64,000 nucleotides of DNA from NCBI RefSeq assembly GCF_004345365.1, contig NZ_SLVF01000006.1:186001-250000 (forward strand), read 5' to 3'. The position numbers were made by a program, and so were the translations under genes. Source of the stretch: Kribbella sp. VKM Ac-2568. GTDB taxonomy: Bacteria; Actinomycetota; Actinomycetes; Propionibacteriales; Kribbellaceae. How positions within the stretch are numbered: the first letter of the stretch is position 1; the number at the start of each line of letters is the position of its first letter. This document shows, in pieces, positions 36,574 through 45,797 of this stretch. Under the pieces are notes generated by a model. It ran no database searches, was not told the DNA's origin, and was given only the letters and a program-made list of their open reading frames with translations.

Positions 36574-38240
36574 TGCTGGATCGTGACCTCCGAGATCTCG
36601 CCGCGGTAACCGCTGCCTTCCTTCGGCAGGCTGGTCAGCCAGACGAGCACGTACCGCGTCTCGATCGGCGCCGCCAGCTTCAGCGCGGCAGGCCCTTCGG
36701 GGGCGTCCTCCGCGGAGGCGACCGACTTCCAGCCGCTGACGGTGCTCGCCGACTTGCTCGAGTCGGCCTTCGGGATCATCAGCTCGAGGTTGGTCTTGTC
36801 ACCGATCAGGTCGACCGTCACCTGGGACACCGTGGTGACCGCACCGAGGTCGTAGACGATGCCGACGCCCTCCTTGGTGCCGCCCAGGTCGGGACGCCGT
36901 TTGTACGACATCGTCGTCCAGGTGGAGTCCTGCTTGCCGTCGTAGGTGTTCTTGACGTCCTCGGGGTGCTCCTCGCCGTTGCCGTCCGGCGGCGGGTCGA
37001 AGTCCTTGGCGCCGACGATCTTCGCCGGCTCGTTCGTCGCCGCGGGCGGCCCGCTGGTCTGCGGGGCCGGGCTCTTGCCGCTGTCGGTGCCGGAGCCCTG
37101 GTCGTTGTTGATCGCGCCCTTCACCAGGAACTGCGCGATCCCGATAACCGACAGCAGCGCGAGGATGGCGAGCAGGATCAGGATCCGGCCGCCCCAGCTG
37201 CCGCGCGGCCGTGGCTCGTCGGCCGGCGGCTTGCGACGGCCGTTGCCGTTGTGGCTCGCCGGCGGCTGCCGGCGGACCGGACGGGATTCGGGGGGTGCAG
37301 GGGTGTAGACCGCCTGCGGCTGGGTCTGACCATTGCCGTTGTAGGCGGCCTGCGGCGGCGTCGGATCCAGCGCGGGAGGCGTCTGAATGACCGGCGACAC
37401 CTGGGTGGCGTCATCGATGCTGCCGTTCTGCCGCGCCACGGCGACGGTCTCGTCCATCTGGTTCGGCGGCTCGTGCGAGCTGCCGATGACCCCCGACAGA
37501 GCGGCCGACAGTCCGGCGGCGCTGGTGATCGGCACGGCGTGGTGCCGCGGCGGGTAACCGAGCAGCCGGTCAGAGATGTCGTCCAGCGAGCGGGGCACGC
37601 CGGCACGGACCTGGCGCGGGCTCAGCAGCCGGCCGTGCTCGACGGGCGCGGGCTGGAGCCCCCAGGCCGGAGCCGGGCCGGGCCACCTGCCGGTGAGGGA
37701 GGCGTACAGCAGTTCTCCGAGAGCGCGGACGTCCTGTTCCGGCGAACCGGGGCCGGTGGAGCGCAGGGCGGCTTCGGTGGCGAGGCCGACGACCTTGATC
37801 GCGCCGGCGTCCGTCACCACGACGGTCGACGGGCTGATCGAGCCGTGCGACTGGCCAGTGCGGTGCAGGTTCTCCAGTGCCTCGGAGACCTCGCGGGCAA
37901 GCCAGCCGGCCTGTTGCCCGGTCAGCGGCCCGGCGCTGAGCATCCGCTCGAGCGGGCGGCCGCCGGCCCACTCCCGCACGCAGTAGGTGACGCCCTCGTG
38001 TATGTCGCAGTCGAGGACGCGGAGGAAGCGGGGGTCGGCCGCGGCCGCCGCACGGCGGGCGGCGTCGAAGAGCAGGTTCGTCCGCGGGTCGCCGACCGGC
38101 AGGACATCCACGACCACGGCTCGGCTGAGCACCTCGTCCACTGCTCGCCAGACGCGCGCACCGTCGATCTCCGCGAGTAACTCGGCGATCCGGTAGCGGC
38201 CCGCGAGCAGGGCACCAGGACTGACGGTCTGGTTCGACAC
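36570..38240 (-). CDS. Membrane-anchored serine/threonine pseudokinase linked to MurJ
   Basis: 556 residues, GTG start. A kinase-like fold spans ~12-260 (LLAGRYRIAELLAEIDGARV) but the ATP lysine is lost (VVVDVLP), the catalytic loop reads SHGSISPSTVVV in place of HRD...N, and DFG is replaced by VGL, so it is a pseudokinase. A Gln/Pro-rich linker, one transmembrane segment (GRILILLAILALLSVIGIAQ) and a discoidin-like external domain follow. In mycobacteria a similar pseudokinase domain is fused to MurJ; here it is a separate gene next to murJ. Confidence 0.88.
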   Translation of the reverse strand: MSNQTVSPGALLAGRYRIAELLAEIDGARVWRAVDEVLSRAVVVDVLPVGDPRTNLLFDAARRAAAAADPRFLRVLDCDIHEGVTYCVREWAGGRPLERMLSAGPLTGQQAGWLAREVSEALENLHRTGQSHGSISPSTVVVTDAGAIKVVGLATEAALRSTGPGSPEQDVRALGELLYASLTGRWPGPAPAWGLQPAPVEHGRLLSPRQVRAGVPRSLDDISDRLLGYPPRHHAVPITSAAGLSAALSGVIGSSHEPPNQMDETVAVARQNGSIDDATQVSPVIQTPPALDPTPPQAAYNGNGQTQPQAVYTPAPPESRPVRRQPPASHNGNGRRKPPADEPRPRGSWGGRILILLAILALLSVIGIAQFLVKGAINNDQGSGTDSGKSPAPQTSGPPAATNEPAKIVGAKDFDPPPDGNGEEHPEDVKNTYDGKQDSTWTTMSYKRRPDLGGTKEGVGIVYDLGAVTTVSQVTVDLIGDKTNLELMIPKADSSKSASTVSGWKSVASAEDAPEGPAALKLAAPIETRYVLVWLTSLPKEGSGYRGEISEVTIQQ

Positions 38241-38414
38241 GGTGTCTCTCGCCCTCCTCGATGCACTGGTCGTCCTGCGTCTCCGCTCCGGATCCGGTCG
38301 GCGGCCGGTTCCGACTGATACGGGCGGGTGCGAGCGGTTGGCGGTCCGATCGCAGCCCCCATGCTAGTGCCCTCGTCACCTGAGAAGTGGTGCACGATCG
38401 CACAAGCGGGCCGA

Positions 38415-40070
38415 TCAGGACCGGCGGCGCCGTCCTGGCAGCTTCGATGTGACCACGGACACCACGTCCGTGACCTCGTGAATCCGGAGTACTCGGGCCA
38501 CTCCGACGTACACGGGGAGCATCACGATCGCGCCGACCGCCAGTTGGAGCAGCGCCGCGAGCGGGCCCTTCCAGTCGAGGGCGGAGTTCAACAGCATCAC
38601 CGCGCCCCGGCCGATGCCCGCGGCGAGCAGGGCGGCGATGACCATCGCGACCAGCGGCAGGCCGATGCCCGCGCCGTGGACCCGCGGCACCTTGCGGGCC
38701 AGCACCCGGCGGGAGAGCAGTACGGCGACCAGATACGAGATCGAGAAGGCGACGCCGAGCATCACACCGCTGAACCGGAGGTGCTCCTGGTCCAGGATCA
38801 CCCGTACGCCGATCAGCGCGGCCGCGATGTTGGTCGTGGCGATCGCGCACTGCAGGAAGAACGGGGTCCGGGTGTCCTCGAAGGCGTAGAAGGTGCGCAG
38901 CTGGAAGTACTGCACCGTGAACGGCACCAGCCCGAGCGCCAGCGCCATCAGCGTGTACGCCATCAGGTTCAGGTTGTTCTTGCCGGAGCCGTAGCCCGCG
39001 ATCACCGTCATGATCGGGTACGCGAATGCGATCATCGCGGCAGCCGCCGGTACCACGATCGCCAATGTCTGGCGGATGGACCGGGCCGCCAGCCGGGCCA
39101 CCTCGGTCACGTCGCCGTCCGCGGCGAGCGCCGACATCTGCGGCAGCGCGGCCGTCGCCAGGGAGACCGTGACGATGCCGTGGGGCACCAGGATCACCAG
39201 CATCGCCGTGCTGTAGGCGAACAGACCCGCCTTGGCGCCGAGGTCGAGTGACGCGCTACCGGCGATGGCGAGCTTGGTGACCACGACGAGGGTCACCTGG
39301 TTGACCGCGACGAACAGCAGGGTCCAGATGCCCAGCCGGGCGGTGTGCCCCAGTCCCGTGCCGCGCACACCGAACTTGGGCGCATACAGGTGCCCGCTCG
39401 CCCTCAGGTACGGCAGCAGCACCAGCAGTTGGACCGCGATCCCGAACGTGTGGCCGAGACCGAGCAGCAACTCCTCACCGTGGCTGTAGGTCGGCGGCGT
39501 GTCGCCGGTGCGGTAGATCAGCAAGAACACGACGATCGACGCGCAGGCGACGATGTTGTTCGCGATCGGCGCCCACATCATCGGGCCGAACCGGCGCCGC
39601 GCGTTCAGCACCTGGCCGACCAGCACGAACGCGCCGTAGAAGAAGATCTGCGGCAGGCAGAGCCGGACCAACACGATCATCGACTCACGCTCGGACGCTC
39701 GCGCCGGATCTTGGAGCTCCCTCGGCATGTACAGCTCGGCGATGAACGGCGCGAGCAGCACACAGCCGACGGTGACCACGGCGAGCACCACGAAGCCGAA
39801 GGTGAGCAGCCGGTTGGTGAAGTCCCGGCCACCGTCGTCGTGGTTCTTGATCGCCCGCACCAGTTGCGGCACCAGCACCGTATTGAACACGCCGCCGGCC
39901 AGCAGGATGTACAGGCTGTTCGGGATCGTGTTCGCGGCGGTGAAGATGTCGCTGCGCAGGGCGGTGCCGATGGCGGCCGCGAGCAGGGCGATCCTCACGA
40001 ATCCGAGCAGGCGGGACAGCACAGTTCCGGCTGCCATCACCGCCGCGGAGCGCAGGGTGCGGTCAGCCAT
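38415..40070 (-). CDS. murJ: Lipid II flippase MurJ (MviN)
   Basis: 551 residues with about 14 hydrophobic helices and the family start AAVMAAGTVLSRLLGFVRIA followed by SDIFTAANTIPNSLYILLAG and GVFNTVLVPQLVRA. It moves lipid-linked peptidoglycan precursor across the membrane. The C-terminus stops after the membrane domain (SKLPGRRRRS), lacking the pseudokinase extension of mycobacterial MviN. The ATG overlaps the DUF6049 stop by eight bases. Confidence 0.95.
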   Translation of the reverse strand: MADRTLRSAAVMAAGTVLSRLLGFVRIALLAAAIGTALRSDIFTAANTIPNSLYILLAGGVFNTVLVPQLVRAIKNHDDGGRDFTNRLLTFGFVVLAVVTVGCVLLAPFIAELYMPRELQDPARASERESMIVLVRLCLPQIFFYGAFVLVGQVLNARRRFGPMMWAPIANNIVACASIVVFLLIYRTGDTPPTYSHGEELLLGLGHTFGIAVQLLVLLPYLRASGHLYAPKFGVRGTGLGHTARLGIWTLLFVAVNQVTLVVVTKLAIAGSASLDLGAKAGLFAYSTAMLVILVPHGIVTVSLATAALPQMSALAADGDVTEVARLAARSIRQTLAIVVPAAAAMIAFAYPIMTVIAGYGSGKNNLNLMAYTLMALALGLVPFTVQYFQLRTFYAFEDTRTPFFLQCAIATTNIAAALIGVRVILDQEHLRFSGVMLGVAFSISYLVAVLLSRRVLARKVPRVHGAGIGLPLVAMVIAALLAAGIGRGAVMLLNSALDWKGPLAALLQLAVGAIVMLPVYVGVARVLRIHEVTDVVSVVTSKLPGRRRRS

Positions 40071-42495
40071 CCTTCGTTCCGACTCCCTCTTTCAGGCTCG
40101 TGTCGGCTTCGATGCCGCCCGGTACTCCGTTGCCCGGGGCCCCGTCACCCTCCCCGGCCTGTACTTCGGTGCCGCCGTTCGGGTTGACCCGCAGCGGCTG
40201 GACGGGCCCCAGCGGGCTCGGCTCCACCCCGGCCGGCTCCTCGTCGAGCCGCCCGCTCTGGACGGAGTCGGTCGGCTCGGCCGCGGCCAGGTCGTGGGGG
40301 TCCAGCGGGGCCGGGTGCAGGGGGTCCGCCTCGGTCCCGGCCGGCGTCGGGTTGCGCCGCTCGGAGCGGATCCGGCGGTAGATGCGGACGGCCGAAGTAC
40401 CGAACAGCAGCGCGATCGCGGCGCCGACCAGGATCCAGCCGACACTGCCGTACTGCGCGGCCTGGATCACCAGCTCCTGCGACTTGCCGACCGGCAACTG
40501 CTCGGCGGAGATCACCTGGGCATTGGCCCGGATCAGGCCGTTCTGCTCGGCGCTCGCGGTGATCTGGAAGGTGCCCTTCTGCCCGGCCGGGAGCACCAGC
40601 GTCCGCAGCGGGGCGATCCGCAGATCGGTCCGGTTCGCGGGCTTGACGGCGACCCCGACCCGGACGGACCAGTCGAGCTCGTTCACCACCGAGAGCGGGA
40701 AGGTGCCCTTGCTGCCGGAGAGGTTCACCTTGATCTCGCGGTGCTGACCCCGGTCGACGGCGTTGTTGACCAGGTGCACCTTGCCGAGCCAGCTGTTCAC
40801 TGAGCCCTGCTCGAAGGTGAGGAACCGCTGGGCCTCGTCGGGGTACTCGCGCCAGCTGTAGGAGCTGACCCGGAGCAGCGCGCGCTGCAGATCGACGGGC
40901 GCCTGCTCGCGGTCGGCGAGGAGCGAGACGAAGGTGGTCGTCGCGGTGTTGAGCCGCTTGATCTGGTCAAGCTGGCCGCTCGGCAGTCCGGGCGTCGACC
41001 GAGGCGTGTTCGGCGGCCTGGCGGGCTGCGCCTTGGCGGCTGTCACCTGGTCGATGGAGATCGGGGTGATCCAGGGCAGCGAGAAACCCTGCTGCACCAA
41101 CGCGGAGGTGGCGGAGCCCTTGGTCTCCCAGTCACGCGGCGGCAGCACCACCACGGTCGCAGTACCGGTCCCGGTGCCCGCCAGCAGTGCGGTCTCGGCG
41201 GCGAACCGCTGGCGCACCTGGAGCGGCTGGTCGGCGGAGGCCGGGTCCGGGCCGCCTGCGGTCAGGCTGGAGTCCGTCACCACCGTGCGGACGGATTTCA
41301 CCGGGCCCTCGGGCGTTGTGACGTTGTAGACCGGGGTCGGCAGCAGGCTGGGCCGGTCGGCGGTTGCCCAGGACGAACTGCTGACCAGATTCACGTCGTC
41401 GGGGTTGGGTGCACCGGGGTAGCCGGTGGAGGCGGCGGCCAGGTTCCGGCTGCTCGCGGAGCCGTTCTCGAGCCAGAGACCGCGGTCGAAGTTCGGGTAC
41501 TCGCCGCCCAGGTTGTACTTCTCGGTGGCGTCCCGCGACTGGCCGACCAGGCTCCGGAGCGGGTCCCCGGCGTCGATCAGGCTGCCCACGTCCGGATCGC
41601 CGTACGGCAGCATCACCACGGGGTTGCGGGCGCGGCTCGCCTCGAAGGCGTCGAGCCAGGTCTGGACGACCTTCTGCCCGGTCCCCGGCCTCGTCTGATT
41701 GTTGCCGTCGACGACCTTGTAGTTGCCCTGCTTGATCCGGGCGGCCTCGTCGAGCATCGCGGGATCGACGAGCCAGGTGACCTTCTGCTTCTCGCCGAGC
41801 GCGAGCAGGCGGCCGAGCGCGCCGTTCGGAGCCATCGCCTCGGCCAGGGAGTCGTTCGCGAACTGGTTGCCACTCAAGAGGGTCGGCCGGTGCCGCAGCG
41901 GCACGACCATCGCGGCGTTCACCTTGCGCGGCAACTCCGCAGGGTCGATCACCGGCATCAGGGTCCGCACCCGGCCGACGGTCAGCCGGTCGCTGTCCTC
42001 CGGCTGGTCCGGGGTGGCGCGGATGACCACGCCGACCGTGTAGGCACCCGCTCGCTTGCCGAGGTTCCACTCCGCCCAGGGCACGGTGAACTGGTAGTTC
42101 ACCTTGGCGTTGGGCGCTAGCTCGCCCAGCTCCTGGAAGGTGGATTCGGAGTCGACCAGCCGGCGGCAGCTGTTCTGCTCGTCGACCGGGATGTCGTCCT
42201 CGGCCGGCACCGCGGCGAGGTCGGCCCGGGTGATCAGCCGTTTGCTGTCGATACAGGCGATCGCCTGGGGCGCCTTCAGGCTGACGTCGCTGGTGTTGGT
42301 GACCTGACCGCGGATCGTCACCGGCTGGCCCGGTGTCACCGCGATCGGGTTGAACGAGTCGATCGTGACGGCGACGACCGGAGGGTCGTCGGTAGGCGCC
42401 GCGACCGCCGCCGTCACGGCGGAAACCGCCGCCGAGGCCGCGATCAGCAGGCTCGCTCCCGCGGCCACGGGGAGCCTCAGTCGCCGTCTGAACAC
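40063..42495 (-). CDS. DUF6049 family secreted/membrane protein
   Basis: 810 residues from a GTG at 42493-42495. Signal-like N-terminus (RRRLRLPVAAGASLLIAASAAVSAVTAAVA), a long external region with beta-rich segments (VVAVTIDSFNPIAVTPGQPV), a middle polysaccharide-deacetylase-like stretch (GEKQKVTWLVDPAMLDEAAR, VMLPYGDPDVGSL), and a single C-terminal transmembrane helix (GSVGWILVGAAIALLFGTSA) with a basic-then-Pro/Glu tail. This is the mycobacterial Rv3909 position. Role unknown; linked with murJ. A longer frame upstream overlaps cca and is ignored. Confidence 0.88.
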   Translation of the reverse strand: MFRRRLRLPVAAGASLLIAASAAVSAVTAAVAAPTDDPPVVAVTIDSFNPIAVTPGQPVTIRGQVTNTSDVSLKAPQAIACIDSKRLITRADLAAVPAEDDIPVDEQNSCRRLVDSESTFQELGELAPNAKVNYQFTVPWAEWNLGKRAGAYTVGVVIRATPDQPEDSDRLTVGRVRTLMPVIDPAELPRKVNAAMVVPLRHRPTLLSGNQFANDSLAEAMAPNGALGRLLALGEKQKVTWLVDPAMLDEAARIKQGNYKVVDGNNQTRPGTGQKVVQTWLDAFEASRARNPVVMLPYGDPDVGSLIDAGDPLRSLVGQSRDATEKYNLGGEYPNFDRGLWLENGSASSRNLAAASTGYPGAPNPDDVNLVSSSSWATADRPSLLPTPVYNVTTPEGPVKSVRTVVTDSSLTAGGPDPASADQPLQVRQRFAAETALLAGTGTGTATVVVLPPRDWETKGSATSALVQQGFSLPWITPISIDQVTAAKAQPARPPNTPRSTPGLPSGQLDQIKRLNTATTTFVSLLADREQAPVDLQRALLRVSSYSWREYPDEAQRFLTFEQGSVNSWLGKVHLVNNAVDRGQHREIKVNLSGSKGTFPLSVVNELDWSVRVGVAVKPANRTDLRIAPLRTLVLPAGQKGTFQITASAEQNGLIRANAQVISAEQLPVGKSQELVIQAAQYGSVGWILVGAAIALLFGTSAVRIYRRIRSERRNPTPAGTEADPLHPAPLDPHDLAAAEPTDSVQSGRLDEEPAGVEPSPLGPVQPLRVNPNGGTEVQAGEGDGAPGNGVPGGIEADTSLKEGVGTKDG

Positions 42496-42505
42496 GCCGT
42501 CACCG

Positions 42506-42512
42506 TAACCTA
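42506..42512. promoter_or_regulatory. Overlapping -10 elements shared by cca and the DUF6049 gene
   Basis: On the plus strand TAACCT (42506-42511) lies eight bases before the cca GTG; on the minus strand TAGGTT (42512-42507) lies 11 bases before the DUF6049 GTG. Both fit TANNNT. No ribosome site precedes either start, consistent with leaderless or near-leaderless transcripts. No clear -35 elements. Confidence 0.5.
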
Positions 42513-42519
42513 GTTCCCC

Positions 42520-43980
42520 GTGTCTCCTACTCCCGACCGTTCTGCCTCCTCCGGATCGTTGTCCGCGGTACAGCGGCGAGCTGTCCAGTCGCTGCTGCAG
42601 ATCGCGCCGGTGGTCGACGAGCTGGGTGCCCGCTTCGCCTCCGCCGGTCATGAGATCGCCTTGGTCGGGGGTCCTGTACGGGACATTCTGCTAGGCCGGG
42701 GGAGCAAAGACCTGGACTTCGCCACCTCGGCCCGCCCGGAGGTGGTCGAGCGGTTGCTGGCCGGCTGGGCGAACCACGTCTGGGATATCGGCAAGGCTTT
42801 CGGCACCATCGGTAGTCGGAAGGGCGAGTGGGTCCTGGAGATCACCACCTACCGGTCAGAGTCCTACGATCCCACCTCGCGCAAACCGGAGGTCTCCTAC
42901 GGCGACAGCCTGGAGGGTGACCTGTCCCGTCGCGACTTCGCCATGAACGCGATGGCGGTGCTGCTGCCGTCCCACCAGTTCGTCGACCCGTACGGCGGGA
43001 TGGAGGACGTCGCGAACAAGGTGATCCGGACGCCGGGATCGCCCGAGGACTCGTTCTCCGACGACCCGCTGCGGATGATGCGCGCGGCCCGGTTCGCGGC
43101 GCAGCTCGACTTCACCCCGGACCCGGCCGTGGTGGCTGCGATGGAGGCGATGGCCGACCGGATCACCATCGTTTCGGCCGAGCGGGTCCGCGACGAGCTG
43201 ATCAAGCTGGTGATCTCGCCACAGCCCCGCAAGGGCCTGGACCTGCTGGTGTCCACCGGTCTCGCGGACCACGTGCTGCCCGAGCTGCCCGCGCTGCGGC
43301 TGGAGTTGGACGAGCACCACCGGCACAAGGATGTGTACGAGCACTCGCTCACGGTGCTCGAGCAGGCGATCGACCTGGAGCCGCGGCTCGGTGTCGAGCT
43401 GCCCGACTTCGTGACCCGGTTCGCCGCGCTGATCCACGACATCGGCAAGCCGAGGACGCGGAAGTTCGAGGGCGCCGGCAAGGTCACGTTCCACCACCAC
43501 GACGTGGTCGGCGCGAAGCTGGCGAAGAAGCGGATGAAGGCGCTGCGGTTCAGCAACGAGCAGATCGACCAGGTCGGCAAGCTCGTCGAGCTGCACCTGC
43601 GCTTCCACGGCTACGGCACCGGCGAGTGGACCGACTCCGCCGTACGCCGGTACGTCCGGGACGCGGGCGACCTGCTCAGCCGGCTGCACGTGCTCACCCG
43701 GGCCGACTGCACCACCAGGAACAAGCGCAAGGCGGACGCCCTCCGGTCGGCGTACGACGATCTGGAGGAGCGCATCGCCCGGCTGCAGGAGCAGGAGGAG
43801 CTCGACTCCATCCGCCCGGACCTGGACGGCAACCAGATCATGGAGATCCTCGGGATCGGGCCGGGCCGCGAGGTCGGCGAGGCCTACAAGTTCCTGATGG
43901 AGCTCCGGATGGACGAGGGCCCGCTCGGCGAGGACCGCGCGCGGGAAGCACTCCTCAGCTGGTGGAACGCCCGCTCCTGA
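42520..43980 (+). CDS. cca: CCA tRNA nucleotidyltransferase
   Basis: 486 residues, GTG start without a visible ribosome site. Adds or repairs the 3' CCA of tRNAs. Class II nucleotidyltransferase head: ALVGGPVRDILLGRGSKDLD (catalytic DxD as DLDF), ITTYRSESYDP, RRDFAMNAMA, DPLRMMRAARFAAQLDF; an HD domain follows (HRHKDVYEHSLTVLEQ, ALIHDIGKPRT). Equivalent to mycobacterial pcnA (Rv3907c). Divergent from DUF6049 with only 24 bp between starts; the NUDIX gene often found between them is missing. Confidence 0.95.
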   Translation: MSPTPDRSASSGSLSAVQRRAVQSLLQIAPVVDELGARFASAGHEIALVGGPVRDILLGRGSKDLDFATSARPEVVERLLAGWANHVWDIGKAFGTIGSRKGEWVLEITTYRSESYDPTSRKPEVSYGDSLEGDLSRRDFAMNAMAVLLPSHQFVDPYGGMEDVANKVIRTPGSPEDSFSDDPLRMMRAARFAAQLDFTPDPAVVAAMEAMADRITIVSAERVRDELIKLVISPQPRKGLDLLVSTGLADHVLPELPALRLELDEHHRHKDVYEHSLTVLEQAIDLEPRLGVELPDFVTRFAALIHDIGKPRTRKFEGAGKVTFHHHDVVGAKLAKKRMKALRFSNEQIDQVGKLVELHLRFHGYGTGEWTDSAVRRYVRDAGDLLSRLHVLTRADCTTRNKRKADALRSAYDDLEERIARLQEQEELDSIRPDLDGNQIMEILGIGPGREVGEAYKFLMELRMDEGPLGEDRAREALLSWWNARS

Positions 43981-44139
43981 GCGGTGAGGTCTGCCGGCAC
44001 CCGTCACGCTGACTGACGGCGACGGGGCGTTCGACCCAGGGCGACGGGTTGTTGCGGTCTGTCGCCGGTTCCGCAACGAGCCGGGACCGATCGTTCCTCT
44101 GCGCTCCACAGCGGCTGGAGGCGGCGGTACCGTCGGTAG

Positions 44140-44913
44140 ATGTTGTGGCTTCTAGCGGCACTGGGTGGGGGCAGCATCGCGTTGGGTGGGCGGTACTGGT
44201 GGGACCGCCGAGCGGCCAAGCGCGGTGACGCCGAGGAACTCGAGGGGATCAGGAAGCTCGCCGACGAGGACGTGACGTTGCTCGGTGAGGAGCTGAGCCG
44301 GCTCGGTGAGTCGGTGGACGGCCGGGAGTTGGACGCCGACACCCGGCTGGACTATCAGCGGGCACTGGACGCCTACGAGTCGGCGCAACGGTCGGTCGGC
44401 GGGATCAAGTCCGCCGAGTCGATCAGCACGGTCACGGACACACTGGCGACGGGCCGGTACGCGATCACCTGTGTGCGGGCGCGGGTGGCTGGCGAGCCGG
44501 TGCCGGAGCGGCGGGTGCCGTGCTTCTTCAATCCGCAGCACGGCCCGTCCACCACGGACGTGCTCTGGAACCAGCCTGCCCATGGCACTCGTAAAGTGCC
44601 GGCCTGCGCGCAGGACGCCGCCCGCCTGCAGGCAGGTCAGCAGCCAGAGGTGCGCTACGTCCGGTACCACTCCCGCCGGGTTCCCTACTGGGAGGCGGGC
44701 GCCGCGGTCGCGCCGTACGGCAGTGGGTACTTCGCGAGCGGAGCCGGGGCATCCTATATCGCCATCGCGTCGTTCGACAGCATGAGCGGCGGGATGGCGT
44801 GGGGTGACTGGAACAGCACCGGCGGCCCGATCGACTTCGGCGGCGGTGGGTTCGACGGCGGCGGTGGGTTCGACGGTGGTGGGGGCGATGGTGGCGGAGG
44901 CGGTGACGGCTAG
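44140..44913 (+). CDS. Membrane-anchored protein with glycine-rich tail, unknown
   Basis: 257 residues. One N-terminal hydrophobic segment (MLWLLAALGGGSIALGGRYW), a helical region with a possible coiled-coil (residues 25-90), a soluble middle with CVRARVAGEPVPERRVPCFF and a CAQD cysteine, and a tail of FDGGGG repeats. The tail resembles those of TPM-domain proteins but I cannot place the rest. It is 159 bp after cca and its last four bases overlap the convergent aminotransferase gene. Confidence 0.7.
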   Translation: MLWLLAALGGGSIALGGRYWWDRRAAKRGDAEELEGIRKLADEDVTLLGEELSRLGESVDGRELDADTRLDYQRALDAYESAQRSVGGIKSAESISTVTDTLATGRYAITCVRARVAGEPVPERRVPCFFNPQHGPSTTDVLWNQPAHGTRKVPACAQDAARLQAGQQPEVRYVRYHSRRVPYWEAGAAVAPYGSGYFASGAGASYIAIASFDSMSGGMAWGDWNSTGGPIDFGGGGFDGGGGFDGGGGDGGGGGDG

Positions 44914-45743
44914 CGGTGCTTGGCCGCTAGATCTCCTGCGGGGGGAACAGCCTCGAACGCTGCCGCGATGAGACTCGCCGACGCTGGGTCGGCTGTGTAC
45001 TCCGTGGTGCCTGCGGGCGTCGTGATGGAGGCGACGGGGAGTGCGGGGTCGATGGAGTTCGTGAGGTAGGCCGCGTCGTACGAAGCCAGCTCCGTCAGTG
45101 GGACGGGGACGGTCTCGCTGCGGACGCCGGTGGCAGCCAGACCAGCTTGAAGCGTGAGCATGGTGATGCCGGGCAGAACCGCGGCGGCCGGCCAGACGAT
45201 CCTGCCCTGCGTCGCGAAGCAGACGTTCCAGATCGATGCCTCCGACACGTTCCCCGCGCGGTCGTAGAACAGAGCGTCGTCGTACCCGGCCAGGTGCGCC
45301 TGGCGACCGAAGTACACGAGCGGGAAGGTGCCCGTGTGCTTGACACGCGGTACGACGCGTTCGTGCTCGACGGCGAGCAGCCGGGGCGGATCCGGGGTGG
45401 GCTCGAGCGGGTCGGTCACGGTGATCAGCAGTTCGGGTGACACGGGGATCCCGGCGTCGAGCTTGGCGCGTTCGCGGGTGAAGGCGTTGACCCGGATCGA
45501 CAGGTCGGCCGTGTCCGCCCGCTCCAGAGCCAGTCGCAAGTAGGACAGCACCCGGTCGGCCGGAACGCCCTCGCCGAAGAGTTCGAGTGAGCTGCGATCG
45601 AGCCGTTCCAGGTGCAGGTCGAGACCGCGGACCCGGCCGCCGCGGACCTGCATGGACGTGAAGTGCCCGTAGCTGGTTGCTCTGAGCAACCCCGGCTCCA
45701 CGGACTCGACAGGCGCATCGTTCAACTGCAGATAGTCGGTCAC
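44910..45743 (-). CDS. Aminotransferase class IV (PabC/BCAT-like)
   Basis: 277 residues from a GTG at 45741-45743; the open frame continues upstream but there it is the shadow of the opposite-strand gene. Fold-type IV features: HFTSMQVRGGRVRGLDLHLE at the N-terminus, the PLP lysine in VPRVKHTGTFPLVY, DDALFYDRAGNVSEASIWNV, and PAAAVLPGITMLTLQ. Could be 4-amino-4-deoxychorismate lyase or a D-/branched-chain aminotransferase. Confidence 0.85.
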   Translation of the reverse strand: MTDYLQLNDAPVESVEPGLLRATSYGHFTSMQVRGGRVRGLDLHLERLDRSSLELFGEGVPADRVLSYLRLALERADTADLSIRVNAFTRERAKLDAGIPVSPELLITVTDPLEPTPDPPRLLAVEHERVVPRVKHTGTFPLVYFGRQAHLAGYDDALFYDRAGNVSEASIWNVCFATQGRIVWPAAAVLPGITMLTLQAGLAATGVRSETVPVPLTELASYDAAYLTNSIDPALPVASITTPAGTTEYTADPASASLIAAAFEAVPPAGDLAAKHR

Positions 45744-45797
45744 ACCCCCGAGTCTGACCGAACCAGTCCACCCAGTCCTCTGGTCTAGTCTCGCCAC

